Positions 13,994 to 24,700 of a stretch of 25,154 nucleotides of DNA are shown here, piece by piece; position 1 is the stretch's first letter; each line of letters opens with the position of its first letter. This DNA comes from Gp7-AA10 sp035636095 (GTDB lineage Bacteria > Acidobacteriota > Thermoanaerobaculia > Gp7-AA8), in the NCBI GenBank assembly GCA_035636095.1, contig DASPZU010000113.1:1-25154 (forward strand). The letters are read 5' to 3'. The notes under the pieces were generated by a model. That model was not told the origin of the DNA. It did no database searches and was given only the letters and a program-made list of their open reading frames with translations. The position numbers and the translations under genes are program-made.

Positions 13994-14860
13994 ATTACCA
14001 AATCCGCAGAATCCCTATCCGCGCCCATCGTCTCCTCCCTCGGCCCCGAACCATGGAAAGCCCCATGGTGGAAAGCCGCAAAGGGAGACCGGAGCACGTT
14101 TCTCTACCTGCTGGCCATCCATATTCTGGCAGTGGTCGGGGTGATCTTCTTTCCGGTGCCGGGGTGGAAGGTCGCGGCGATCGCATTCGCTTTCGCGTGG
14201 CTCGGCGGCATGGGCATCACCATCGGATATCACCGGTCGCTGGCGCATGTCGCGCTGCGATTGCATCCCGTGGTCCGGCACGCACTCATCTTCTTCGCCA
14301 TGTTCAACGGATCGGGCGCTCCCGATTCCTGGACCGCGAATCACCGGCAGCATCACGCGAAAGTCGAGACGCCGGAGGACATCTCCAGCCCGTCCATCGG
14401 CGGATTCTGGTGGTCGCATCTCCGATGGCTGTGGCAGGCCGGCAATGTCCCGCTCAGCCGATGGTGTCCCGATCTCGACAAGCCGGAATATCGATTCTGG
14501 AATCGCATGCAGATCCCGATTCTGGCGGTGTCGCTTTTCTGCGGAGCTCCGTTCGGGCCGGCCGCATTTTTCTGGCTCGGGCCGATGCGGCTGGCTGCAT
14601 CGCTTCACATTCAGTGCTTCGTCAACAGCATCGCGCACATGCGTCCCGATCGCCGCGAAGGTGAAGACTCATCGCAGAACATCGCGTGGCTCGGAATCCT
14701 GCATCTCTTCCAGGGAGAGAACTGGCACGGCAATCATCACGCCAAGCCGTGGTCCGCGCGCCTGGGCTGGAAGTTGTGGCAGATCGACTTCGGCTGGTAC
14801 GCCATCGTCGTGCTCGAGCTCCTGGGATTAGCCGCGAAAGTCCGCCGGCCGGATTTCTAA
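13994..14860 (+). CDS. Acyl-CoA / fatty acid desaturase
   Basis: The product of about 288 residues is a membrane di-iron desaturase. The three histidine boxes are HRSLAH, HRQHH and HGNHH, in the order and spacing of the delta-9 acyl-CoA desaturase family; hydrophobic helix pairs flank them. It introduces a cis double bond into membrane acyl chains using oxygen. The start is unusual. The conserved N-terminus (PWWKAAKGDRSTFLYLL, including the first membrane helix) is in frame, but no ATG, GTG or TTG exists between the TAA at 13979 and a GTG at 14132 that would cut into that helix. An ATT at 13994, preceded by GGAG five bases upstream, is the only candidate with a ribosome binding site. The stop overlaps the ATG of the next gene (TAATG). 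It is divergent from the XRE operon. Confidence 0.87.
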   Translation: MTKSAESLSAPIVSSLGPEPWKAPWWKAAKGDRSTFLYLLAIHILAVVGVIFFPVPGWKVAAIAFAFAWLGGMGITIGYHRSLAHVALRLHPVVRHALIFFAMFNGSGAPDSWTANHRQHHAKVETPEDISSPSIGGFWWSHLRWLWQAGNVPLSRWCPDLDKPEYRFWNRMQIPILAVSLFCGAPFGPAAFFWLGPMRLAASLHIQCFVNSIAHMRPDRREGEDSSQNIAWLGILHLFQGENWHGNHHAKPWSARLGWKLWQIDFGWYAIVVLELLGLAAKVRRPDF

Positions 14861-15081
14861 TGTTCGACGAGGTCCGCGTTTACGACGGCATCGCCGAGCG
14901 GACAGGAACGGTGGTCGATCACGAGACTGTACGCGGCAGCAAACTCGTTTGCTACACCATCAGCGAGCTGACGCGAAGAGTGCGCCGCGACGGCGACGGC
15001 ACGTTCTATCTGGCGGCCGAGGCCTGGCCGGAGAATACGGAGCGGATCGATCTCAACACCAAGTGGACCCCGATGGGATAG
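14860..15081 (+). CDS. Small protein coupled to the desaturase gene
   Basis: I do not recognise this 73-residue protein. Its ATG overlaps the desaturase stop as TAATG, which supports translational coupling. The sequence is soluble and looks like a small beta-rich domain: strand-like VRVYDGIAERTGTVVDH and SKLVCYTISELTRRV, then FYLAAEAWP and a C-terminal RIDLNTKWTP. No metal-binding or catalytic motif stands out, and there is one Cys. A strong hairpin with a T run begins nine bases after its stop, so it ends the operon. A role with the desaturase is inferred only from gene order. Confidence 0.7.
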   Translation: MFDEVRVYDGIAERTGTVVDHETVRGSKLVCYTISELTRRVRRDGDGTFYLAAEAWPENTERIDLNTKWTPMG

Positions 15082-15089
15082 AAGTGCTG

Positions 15090-15150
15090 AGTCCTGAGTG
15101 CTGAGTCCTGAGTGGCCGACGGGACTCACGACTCAGGACTCAGGACTTTT
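15090..15150 (+). terminator. Long hairpin terminator built from CTGAGTCCTGAGT-type repeats
   Basis: The arms at 15090-15113 and 15124-15147 pair at 22 of 24 positions around a 10-base loop and are followed by TTTT (15147-15150). The left arm is a tandem direct repeat of AGTCCTGAGTGCTG type. It lies between the converging desaturase operon and the giant gene. The T run favours termination of the plus-strand operon. Read on the minus strand no T run follows, so it may also be a dispersed repeat that happens to insulate the two genes. Confidence 0.7.
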
Positions 15151-15152
15151 GC

Positions 15153-15749
15153 TTAAAACTCCGGTCCTCCGCCGTGCACCATCTCGATCACCTCGCCGAT
15201 CTCCTTCTTGATATTGCGAAGGTCGGCCAATAGATGGATCGCCTTACTGATTGCCTCCGAATAGTCGCGCCAAATCTCCATGTGAATGTAGACCAGGCTG
15301 ACCCGAGTCGTGGCGGTGATCCGCAATAGATACTGACCGTTGGTCTCGAGATAGTCGAGACGGCTGGCGGCCTGATAGCTGTACCAGACCGCACGGAAGG
15401 CTGTCGGTGCATTGCGCATGGCCTGGACCAATTCGTAGAAGCCGTATCCGGTCTTCAGAAGACTCTGCACTGCCTCGACCTGGCCGACGACTTTCTCTCC
15501 CCAGTCGATCATCTTCGAGCCGGTGACGATCAGGCGATTGCCGCTCTCGATGAGCTTGATGGCCGCCGCGAAGCACTGGTCCGAGGCGCAGAACGTCAGC
15601 ATGTCGAAGCCGAAGTTGCGCATCTGGAAGCCGGGCCGGTAGAAGACGTCGACGCCCTTGTAGAGGATGTAGCCCTTCAACAGCGTCGGGAAAATACGCG
15701 CGATCACACTCGCGATTTCGATCGCGGTTTCCTGCTCGATCAGCGTGAA
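15153..15749 (-). other. Variable C-terminal domain after the RHS core
   Basis: These 198 residues follow the D-P-S-G-H boundary of the RHS core. They are mostly helical, with hydrophobic stretches (IEIASVIARIFPTLLKGYILY) and later helices rich in W, Y and I. A Cys pair lies in FCASDQCF. I see no nuclease, deaminase, ADP-ribosyltransferase or protease motif. In polymorphic toxins this position holds the toxin; here that is only a possibility. Confidence 0.6.
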
Positions 15750-18700
15750 GTGCCCGCTCGGATCGCGGCCGTTGATCGGATTGTTGTGGGCGTAGGTGTA
15801 CTTGTGCAGCGTGAGCGGCTCGAACGGAGTGCCGCCGAACGAGTCCTGTGAGATGAAGCGTCCGGTGGCCGGGTCGTAGTAGCGCGCGCGCAGATAGTAG
15901 AAGCCGACGTTGGCGTCGAACTGCTCGCCGGCGTAAAGGTAATCATTCTGCGTCGATCCGGTCTGGTTCGTCAGGCCGCCGAAGGCGTCGAAGTCGTACG
16001 TATCGGTCACGTTCTGCAGAGCATCGGTGAGCTGGCGCGTGCTCATCTGGCCGTCGAAGAGGTAGAACCTCTGGGCCGTGCCGCGCTGCATGGAGAGCAG
16101 ATCGTCGCCGTAGGTGTACGCAGCCCGCACGGCATTGGCAGCGTCGAGCTCGACCAGCACGCGGGCGTGCTCCGCGACGGTGTCGACGAGGTACTTCGTC
16201 ACGTCGGTGCCGTTGACCGTCTTCTTCATCCGGATACCGGCGGCGTCGTATTCGTAGTCGATGATCGCCGGTCCGGTCGAGCGCTTCAGCCGGCCCGCGA
16301 GATCGTAGATAAAGTTGGTCGTACCGGTGGCGCTGTTTCGCGCGGTGTTGCTGCCGTTCGCGTCATACGTGTAGGTCGACCCGGCGTCGGAGAGCAGACG
16401 ATCGTTGTTGTCGTACGTGAAGGTGCCGACAATGCCGTTGTGTTGCTCGGTCAAGCGATTTCCGACCTTGTCGTAAGTCCACGTGGTGGAGCTCGTGCCG
16501 TGTGCCGGTTCGGCGATCGACTCGCCGGTGAGGCGATAGACAGCGTCGTACGTCCAATCGATCGCGCGGCCGGACGTTTCGACCACGCGGGTGCGGTTGC
16601 CCGCCGCCCCGAGCGTGTAAGTGAAGCCTGAAAGCACAGTGCCGTCGCCACGCTTGTTGAGAAGCTGCGTGAGCCGGTTGAGACGATCGTAGGTGTAGGT
16701 CGTCACCGTGCCGTTCGCTCCGCGGACTTGAGTGCGGTTGCCCGCCGGGTCGTAGGCGTACGCCGTGGCACCTCCGACCGGCGAGGTGACAGTCGCCAGC
16801 CGGTTCACCGCATCGTAGGTGTACGTGGTCGGGGCGACCGGCGTGGTCACGGTGAGCCGATTTCCATTCGCGTCCCAGCTGTAGGAGATCGTCCCTGTTC
16901 CCGGTTGCGTCACCGTCAGCTCGCGATCGAGCGCGTCGTAGGTATACGTCGTCGATCCGCGCGGCTGCGTGATCGTGGAAGGCTTGCCGCTGGCAGTGTA
17001 GGCGAAGGAGAAGCTGGTCCCGTCGGCAAAGCTCTTCTGCGTCAGGCGGTTGAGCGTGTCCCAGGTGTTGTTGGTTGTCGAACCGTTGAAGTCCGTCCTG
17101 GCAAGGACGTTGCCCACGGCGTCATACGATTTGGTCTCGAACTGACCGAGCGGAAGGGTGCGGCGGACGAGCCGGCCGCGCTTGTCATACGCGAAGGAGG
17201 TCTTCCTTCCCTCCGCGTCGGTCTGCGAGATGCGGCTGCCGACCTCGTCATAGGCGAAGGCCGTGATTTCGCTCAGCGCATCGGTGACCTTGACGAGCTG
17301 CCCGTTGCAGTCGTACTCGAAGCGCGTGACCGCTCCCGCCTGATCGGTCTCGGAAGTCTTGCGGCCGAGTGCGTCGTACGCAATGCTCTTTGATGTTCCG
17401 TCGGCGAAGGTGGTCTTGACCAGACGATTCAGGGCGTCGTAGGTGAAGGTGGTGGTGTTGTTGTTCGGATCGGTGGTGGTGAGCTTGTTCCCCACCGCGT
17501 CAAAGGTGAACTTCGTGATCGCGCCGGTCGCATCGGTGATGGAGGTGTTGTGCCCCGCGTCGTCGTAGGCATACGTGGTCTTGTTGCCCCGCCCGTCGGT
17601 GCTCTCGATCAGACGTCCCGCCGCGTCGTACTTGCTGAAAGTGACCGAGCCATCGGGCTTGACGATGGAGGTGATCCGTCCGAGCTTGTCATAGACGATC
17701 GTGGTGACGCGCCCAGCGCGATCGGTCGTCGACGTCCGTCGCCCCTCTGCGTCGTACCCGATCGACTCGGTCAAGCCGTCGGGATACGTCGTGACGGTCG
17801 GATCTCCCGCGGCGTTGTACTGGTAGCCGGTCCGACGGCCTAACTCATCGATGTGCTGCGTGTGCATTCCGACGCCGTCGTAGCTGTCCTGCACGAACGA
17901 GCCATCGGGGTAAGTCGTCTTGATGGGCCGGTTCTCATGATCGTACTGATACGAAGTGGTCAGCGTTTCCGTGCCCGACGATGTGGTGCGCGTTCGCGTT
18001 TGGGTCAGACGATTGCCGCTCCCATCGTACGTATGCGAGGTCGCATTTCCTCGGCCGTCGATCTGACGCGTCAGGTTACCGCTGATGTCGTATTCGAACT
18101 GCGTCGTGCAACCGGTGGCGTTGCTCTCGCTCAGGCGCAAACCGCGCGAGTCGATGACGTAGGTCGTGACGTTGTGCAGCGCGTCTTCCTGCCGCGTGAG
18201 GTTGCCGTTGGCGTCGTAGGCGAAGGTGGTCAGATTTCCAAGCTCGTCGGTGGAGCTCAAACGGCGACCGGTGGCATCAAACGTTTCGCTCTTCACTTTG
18301 CCGAGCGGATCGGTGGTACTGGTCACATTACCGTTGGCGTCGTAGGTAAAGGTCGTGGTATGCCCGAGCGGGTCGGTCTCGGTCAGTCGGTTGCCGGCGG
18401 CGTCGAAGGTGTAGTGAGTCACGCCGCCCAGCGCGTCGGTCTTCTGCACGACATTGCCGTTGACGTCGTAGTCGTAAACCGTGGGATTGCCGAGGCGATC
18501 GGTCACGATCTCCTGGTTGGCGGCAATGCTGTGCGTGTAGTTGATGACGTTGCCGTCGGAGTCGATGGTTCGCACCAGCCGTCCGGTGGAGTCGTATTCG
18601 TTGCGGACCGGCATCCGGCCATTCGGATCGAGAATGTTGAGAAGACCGTGGGCGCCATCGTAGGTGTAGGTGCTGATGGCGTGTTCGCGGTCCTCGAACG

Positions 18701-21700
18701 TGATCAGGTCGCCGCGGGTGTCGTAGCTGTAGACCAGCGCATTGCCTGCCGGATCGGTGATTCGCGTGATCCGGCCCGACCCGTCGCGGATGAATGCGAT
18801 GCTCTTGCCGCTGGAGTGCGTGATGCCGCCGGCATTGACAGTGAGAGTGTTGCCGGACGGATCAGTCATGCGCTGCAGCCCTGCCTGCTGATCGACCACG
18901 TAGATGAATCCCTCGCGCGTGGTCAGCGTAAAGACAGTCGGATTGAACGGCTCGAGGTCGAGAGTATCCAGCTCGATCTGGCCCGGAATCGACCCGGTAA
19001 CGACGAAGAACGGATCGGCAACGGTCAACTTCGCGCCCGAGACGACCGCCGTCGTCTGCACCTGCTCGAATACCACGTTGCCTGCAGTGATCGATTGCAC
19101 TTGCTGGCAGTCGGGACTGCTCTTCGCCTGGAACTTGTAGACCCTGCCGTCGGGGAATGTGATGGAGACGACGTGCGCCTTGCGGCGCTCGATGCAGTAC
19201 TTGGGCAGGAATCCGCTGGTGAGCGTTTCCTCCCAGTTCTTGCCGAGGATGTCGCTCTTCTGCATGCGGACGTTCTTCAACGAAAGATTCCAGCCCACGC
19301 CGAAATCGCCGACGCGCTTGTCGCGGCTGTCGTAAATGCGATCGACCTGAATCGGCAGACCGGCGACCGGCGTGTTGAGATCATGGAAGGTAAGGGTGAA
19401 GGCTCCGATCTTCATGCTGCGTGATACGACCAGCGAAGAAAGCGCCGATGCTGTCTGATTCGAAGCGTCGGTCGCGCTCAGGCGCAGCGAGTAGATTCCG
19501 TTGAGCAGAATCGTCGGATCGAACCTGCCCAGAATGCCGCTGGCCGGCGCTGTGCCGGTAGAGAGCGTCGTCCAGTTGTTGGCCGATCCATCGCCGTTCT
19601 GCAGCGCGTATTCGAGTCGCCACGCGCCTTTGTCGACCGAACCGGTGACGTCCACCGGCGCGGTGACGTCAGCGCCGTCGGGCGGGGCTGTGATCGCGAC
19701 CGCCGGCGGCAGTGTCGGCTCGAAGACGTGGATGACTGCGTCATCGCTCACCGTGGAGAGCGTGTCGTTGGCCGTCAGGCGCACGGTGTAATCGCCGGCG
19801 CTGCTGAAGGACGCCGTGGTCGCGGCGACATTCGGATTGGTGAATGTGACCGTGCCCGGTCCGCTCACCTTGCTCCACGCGATCGTCAGCGTGCCGACAC
19901 CGTCATCGGCGACGCTCCCGTTGAGCGGCGCCAGGTTCGGAAGCGTGATGGTCACGTCGGGTCCGGCATTGACGACCGGCGGCCGGTTGACCACGACCGT
20001 CACGTCGTCGCTGCTGTTGAGCAGCGAGTCGCTGGCCGTCAATCGAATGCCATACGTGCCGCTGGCGCTGAAGCCGGCCGATGTGGTGAGTGCGGTCGGA
20101 CTCGAGAAACTGACCGTGCCCGGCCCGGAGAACTTCGACCACGAAACGGTCAGCGTTCCGTTAGGCCGTCCATCGTCGGTTGCCGTGCCCGAAAGCGTTG
20201 CGATGTTCGTCGTGACAGTCTGGTCTGCGCCGGCATTGACCACCGGAGCCTGGTTTCCAGGATTGACGACGATCTTGACCTCGTCGTTCGTGGTGAGTTG
20301 CGTATCGCTCGCCGTGAGCCGGAGGTTGTAGGTTCCATCGACGCTGAAGGTCGCAGTCGTCGAGAGCTTGGTTGGATCGGCAAAGTTGACGGTCCCCGGC
20401 CCGCTGACTTTCACCCAGGTGACAGCCAATCCGCCGCCGACAGGGACGCCGTCGTCGGTCGCCGTTCCGGTGAGGATCGCCGCGCTCGGCGCCGTGATGG
20501 TCTGATCGGGTCCGGCGTTGACGACCGGCGGCGAATTTCCAGCGATGGCGTTGACCACGGTGATCGTCACGTCATCACTGCCGACCAACTGTGTGTCAAT
20601 CGCGTTGGCGCGCAGCACGTACGTTCCCGGTTGGCTGAAGCGCGCCGTGGTCTCGGGCTTGCCCTGAACGCTGAACAACACGCCCGTGGGTCCGCTGATC
20701 ATTTGCCAGCTTGTGCTCGGCAGCGTTCCCAATGGCAGCCCGTCATCCGTGACGGTGGCGATGAGGACAGCCGCGTTGGTGATCACGACGGTCTGGTCCG
20801 GTCCTGCGTCGACAGTCGGCGCTCTGTTCGTGCCGCGCTGAATGAAGACGACATTCGAGTAACCGGTCATGCCGGTGAATGACGCCGTCGCCTGCAGCGC
20901 ATCGCCGCCGCTGTTGTTGCCGGTGTAGGTAAAAGTCGCCGTTCCGGTGGTGTCGGTCTGCGCGCTGAGCTGCCGCGCATTCGGACCGGTAACCGTCAGA
21001 GTCACAGCCAGGAAGGGCACCGGCTGTCCGGAGGCATCCGATGCAATCCCGTTGACCGTGACCGGAACGCCGAGATTCTGGATCGGGAACGTGTTAGGCG
21101 TCATCGTCAACGTGCCGGTCGGCGGAAGCGGCTTCGTCACGCCGTTGACGACCGTGCTCATCGTCATCACGAGAGCGTCGCCGCGGCCGTCGGCGTAATC
21201 GAGCTCGAATGGATACGTGCCCGCCACCGGGAAATTGACGACCACGCTGTTCGTGACGGGCGCAGTGGCAATGTTGACCGCCGCCACCACCTGAAGATTG
21301 GTGAACGCCGTCCGCAGGTTGCCGGGAGGATTCGTGAGCGGACCGCTGATGCGCGTTGCGCCGTTGCCGATGCCGAGGATGTAACCGTCGTCGTTGAAGG
21401 TGCTGAAGGTCACCGCACCCGCCGTGCCGACGATGATCGAGCCGGTGAACACCGCGCTGAAGTTGGCCACGTTGCGCAGTCCGGCCTGCTCGCCGTTGCC
21501 CTGCGCGAGGATCGTTCCGGTGAAGTTGCCGTTGATGTCGGTTGTAACGTCGGTGAACGGACGTGCATTGACGCCGACATTCGATCCGGGGATCGCTGAC
21601 GGCGGGGCGTTGAAGTTGATGGCCGGGAAATTCTGACTCCACACAGGAGTCGCGGTGATCGGGGTATTGAATGTGCCGGTTCCGTCGGCGACAAAGAATC

Positions 21701-24700
21701 GGCCGAAGACCGTCGTCGTCGACACCGATTGCACCGGCGAGACCCAGCCCACCGTGGACGTGTTAGAGACCACAGGGAATCCGTTGATCGTCGCCGACGC
21801 CTGGATGGTGTCGGTCCCGTTCACAGTTCCGGTGTAGCTGAACGAAGCCTTGCCGGCCGAGTCGGTGGTCGCCGACCCGCTCCGCGCGTTCGGACCCATG
21901 ACCGTGAATTGAATCGAGACGCCCGCCGCCGGAGCGCCGCCATTGGCCAGCGTCGCCTGGAACGTCTGCGCCGTGTTCGTGACCAGCGGCCCAGCAAAGG
22001 CGGGCGTGAGGATGAGCGACGGCCCGGGCAGGACAGTGATGGTCACATCGTCCGCGGATCCGAACAACGAGTCGTTCGCGCTCAGCCGCAACACGTACGT
22101 GCCGGGGACTGTGAACGAAACAGAAGTTGCCAGCGCCGTCGGATTGCTGAAGCTCGCCACGCCCGGGCCGCTCAACTGCGTCCACGCAAATGTGAGCTGC
22201 CCACCGACCGGCTTGCCGTCATCGGTGACCTGACCCTGAAGCAGCGCGGAAGCAGGAAGCGTGATGGTCTGATCCGCTCCCGCATTGACAGACGGCGGGA
22301 GATTATCCGGGCTGACGCTGACGATGACGTCATCGCTGCCGGTTAGCTCTCCGTCGCTGACGGTCAGCCGAAGGACGTACGTGCCCGACGTGCTGAACGA
22401 AGCTGTCGTTGACGCCTGGTTCGCAGGTGTGAAGGTGACGGTCCCCGGTCCGATGAATTTGGACCACGAGTACGTAAGCACTCGGCCGCGCGGGAACGCA
22501 TCGTCGGTCGCGCTGCCGGTGAGCGAAGCGGTCGCCGGCAGGCGGATCGATTGATCCGCTCCTGCGTTGGCGACCGGCGGTTGGTTGCTCGGATCCACTG
22601 TGATCGACACGTCATCGAAGCCGGTGAGCTGCGTGTCGCTGGCGGTGAGCCGCAGGACGTAGTCGCCGGCCGTGAAGAAGGTCGCGATCGTGGTGAGACT
22701 GGTCGGACTGCCAAAGGCCACATCGCCCGGTCCGCTAAATTTGCTCCACACAACCGTGACCGGCGCTCCAGGCGGCCGGCCGTCATCGGTGACCGTGCCG
22801 GTCAGGTTCACCGTCGCGCCCGGCGGCGTGATGTTCGCGATGCCGGTCGGCGCGAATGTGACGTGCTCAAACTGCGGAACCTGAGTGAGCAGTGTCTTGA
22901 CAAACTGCGTTCCGTCCCAGCGGACGTCGTAGAGCAGTCCGGGAGACTCCTGCGTGACGAGCAGGTCGCCAACCAGGTTGCGCCATCCGGAGGCGCTGGC
23001 GCCGATCAGCGTGCTTTCGCCGAAGTCGACGCCGAAGAAATTCTCATTGGCCGGGATGAGGTCGAGATCCTCTGGTCGGATGCCGAGGCCGAAAGGCGCG
23101 GCAACGCCTTGTGTATCCACGGTGTAGAAGAGCACCTGATCCTCGGCGCCAATCAGAATCTTGCCCGCCCACGGTCCCCACTTGGCCGGGTTGCTGGGAA
23201 TCGTGATCAGCCCCTCCAGATGCGTGTTGATCTGCGCCAGCCACGTCGCCACGCCGGCCGAGTTGACTCGGTACACGCCGCCGCTGGTGGTGACGGCGAT
23301 CAGGTCGCCGTTCCACACGCCGGTGCGGTCGACGTACAGGCTTCCACGCATGAGGCCCGGGTCCGTAACTCCGTTCCTCTTCAAAACGACCCAGGGATTC
23401 TGGAACGACGATCCGTCGGGCGCGATCTTGACGATGACTCCCGGCACACCCGATCCGGTGAAGGCGGTACCCGGTGCGAATCCGCCCAGGCTCTGGCCGC
23501 CGCCGTCATCTTTGGCAGTAGCGACCTTCAGCTCTTCGGTCAGGCCCTGGACTTGCGAGAAGCGCGTTCGCGAACCGTCGCCCGCAACCAGCTCCAGGTT
23601 GTAGGGCAATCCGCTCGAGTAGTTGACGGACATCAACACTTTGTTCGAGAACTGGTGATAGTCGATGCCGATCGGACTGTTGAAACCGGTCGCGATCTTG
23701 CGAAACGTCGGTTGCGTATCGAACTGAATGGCCGGAAGTGCGGTGATCTTGTCAGGTCCTGCATTGACCACCGGCGCCAGATTCTTCGGCTTCACGTGCG
23801 TTGTGGCCTGGACGGAAAGGTCCGCATACAGATTCGACCGCGCGTCCGTCCAGCGCAGCAAAGCGCTGGCGGTGAGGTCGGCCTCCGGCTGCGTGTCGGG
23901 AGGCGTGAAGCTCAGCGTCAGATTGGCCGAGCCGCCGGCGGGAATGACGCTGCTGGCCGGATGCTGCACGCTGCTGTTAGGCAGCGTGACGGCGAGATCG
24001 AACGATTGCGCCGCCGCGTGTCCGCTGTTCGTCAATGTGATCGAATACGTGATCGGATCGCCCGACAGCGAGTTCGCGGGCGCGGTCATCGTCATCGCGA
24101 GGATCGGAACCACTTCCAGCGTCGATGTCTGCTGCGAAACCGGGCCGTAGTCTCCCCAGTTGAGCGTCGCGGAAACATTCAGGACCTTGTTGTCGAAGGT
24201 TGCCAGGCGCTGCTGATATGCAGCCTCGGATTCGCCGGTGGCGCGCACGGGGATGGTCGGAACGGTGAATGCGGTCGCGTTGACCTGCGCCGACGCGCCG
24301 CCGTCGATTGTCAGCGGCGGCAGCGCTCCGACCGTGCCGTCGGGCTGTTGCACGCGGAGGAGGACGTTGGATGCCTGGCCGCTGCCGATGTTCTGAATCG
24401 TGTAGGCCGGCGTGAATGTCTCGTTGGGAAGCATCGACGCCGGAAGCGGCGCAGCAGTCAGCACCAGAATCGGCACGCGCTCGGTCGCTTCCGCTTGCGC
24501 CGTGATCGGGCCGTACGTATTGGCGTTCCCGTCCAGCCAGGTCAGCGAGCCGCTGAACGTCAGCTTCTTGTTGTCGAAGGTTGCCAGACGCGCGCGATAG
24601 ACAGCATCTGTTTCGCCCGCTCCCTTCGCTGCGATCGCGGGAATGGTGAAGCTCGCGGTCAACGTCGTCGACGCGCCCGCCCCAAGTCCTTGCACGGCCA

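Noticed and set aside
13957..14664. Plus-strand frame starting with MTIRKSG in the desaturase region
   Set aside because: It is out of frame with the histidine boxes; the product is Arg-rich shadow sequence.
16230..18810. Regular spacing of similar short DNA motifs, possibly a CRISPR array
   Set aside because: The period of about 60 bases follows YD protein repeats in an open frame; units differ and no identical repeats or cas genes exist.
17853..19424. Long open frame of 523 codons on the plus strand
   Set aside because: It is antisense to the YD repeats; repeated codon patterns keep the opposite strand open, and the translation shows no family.
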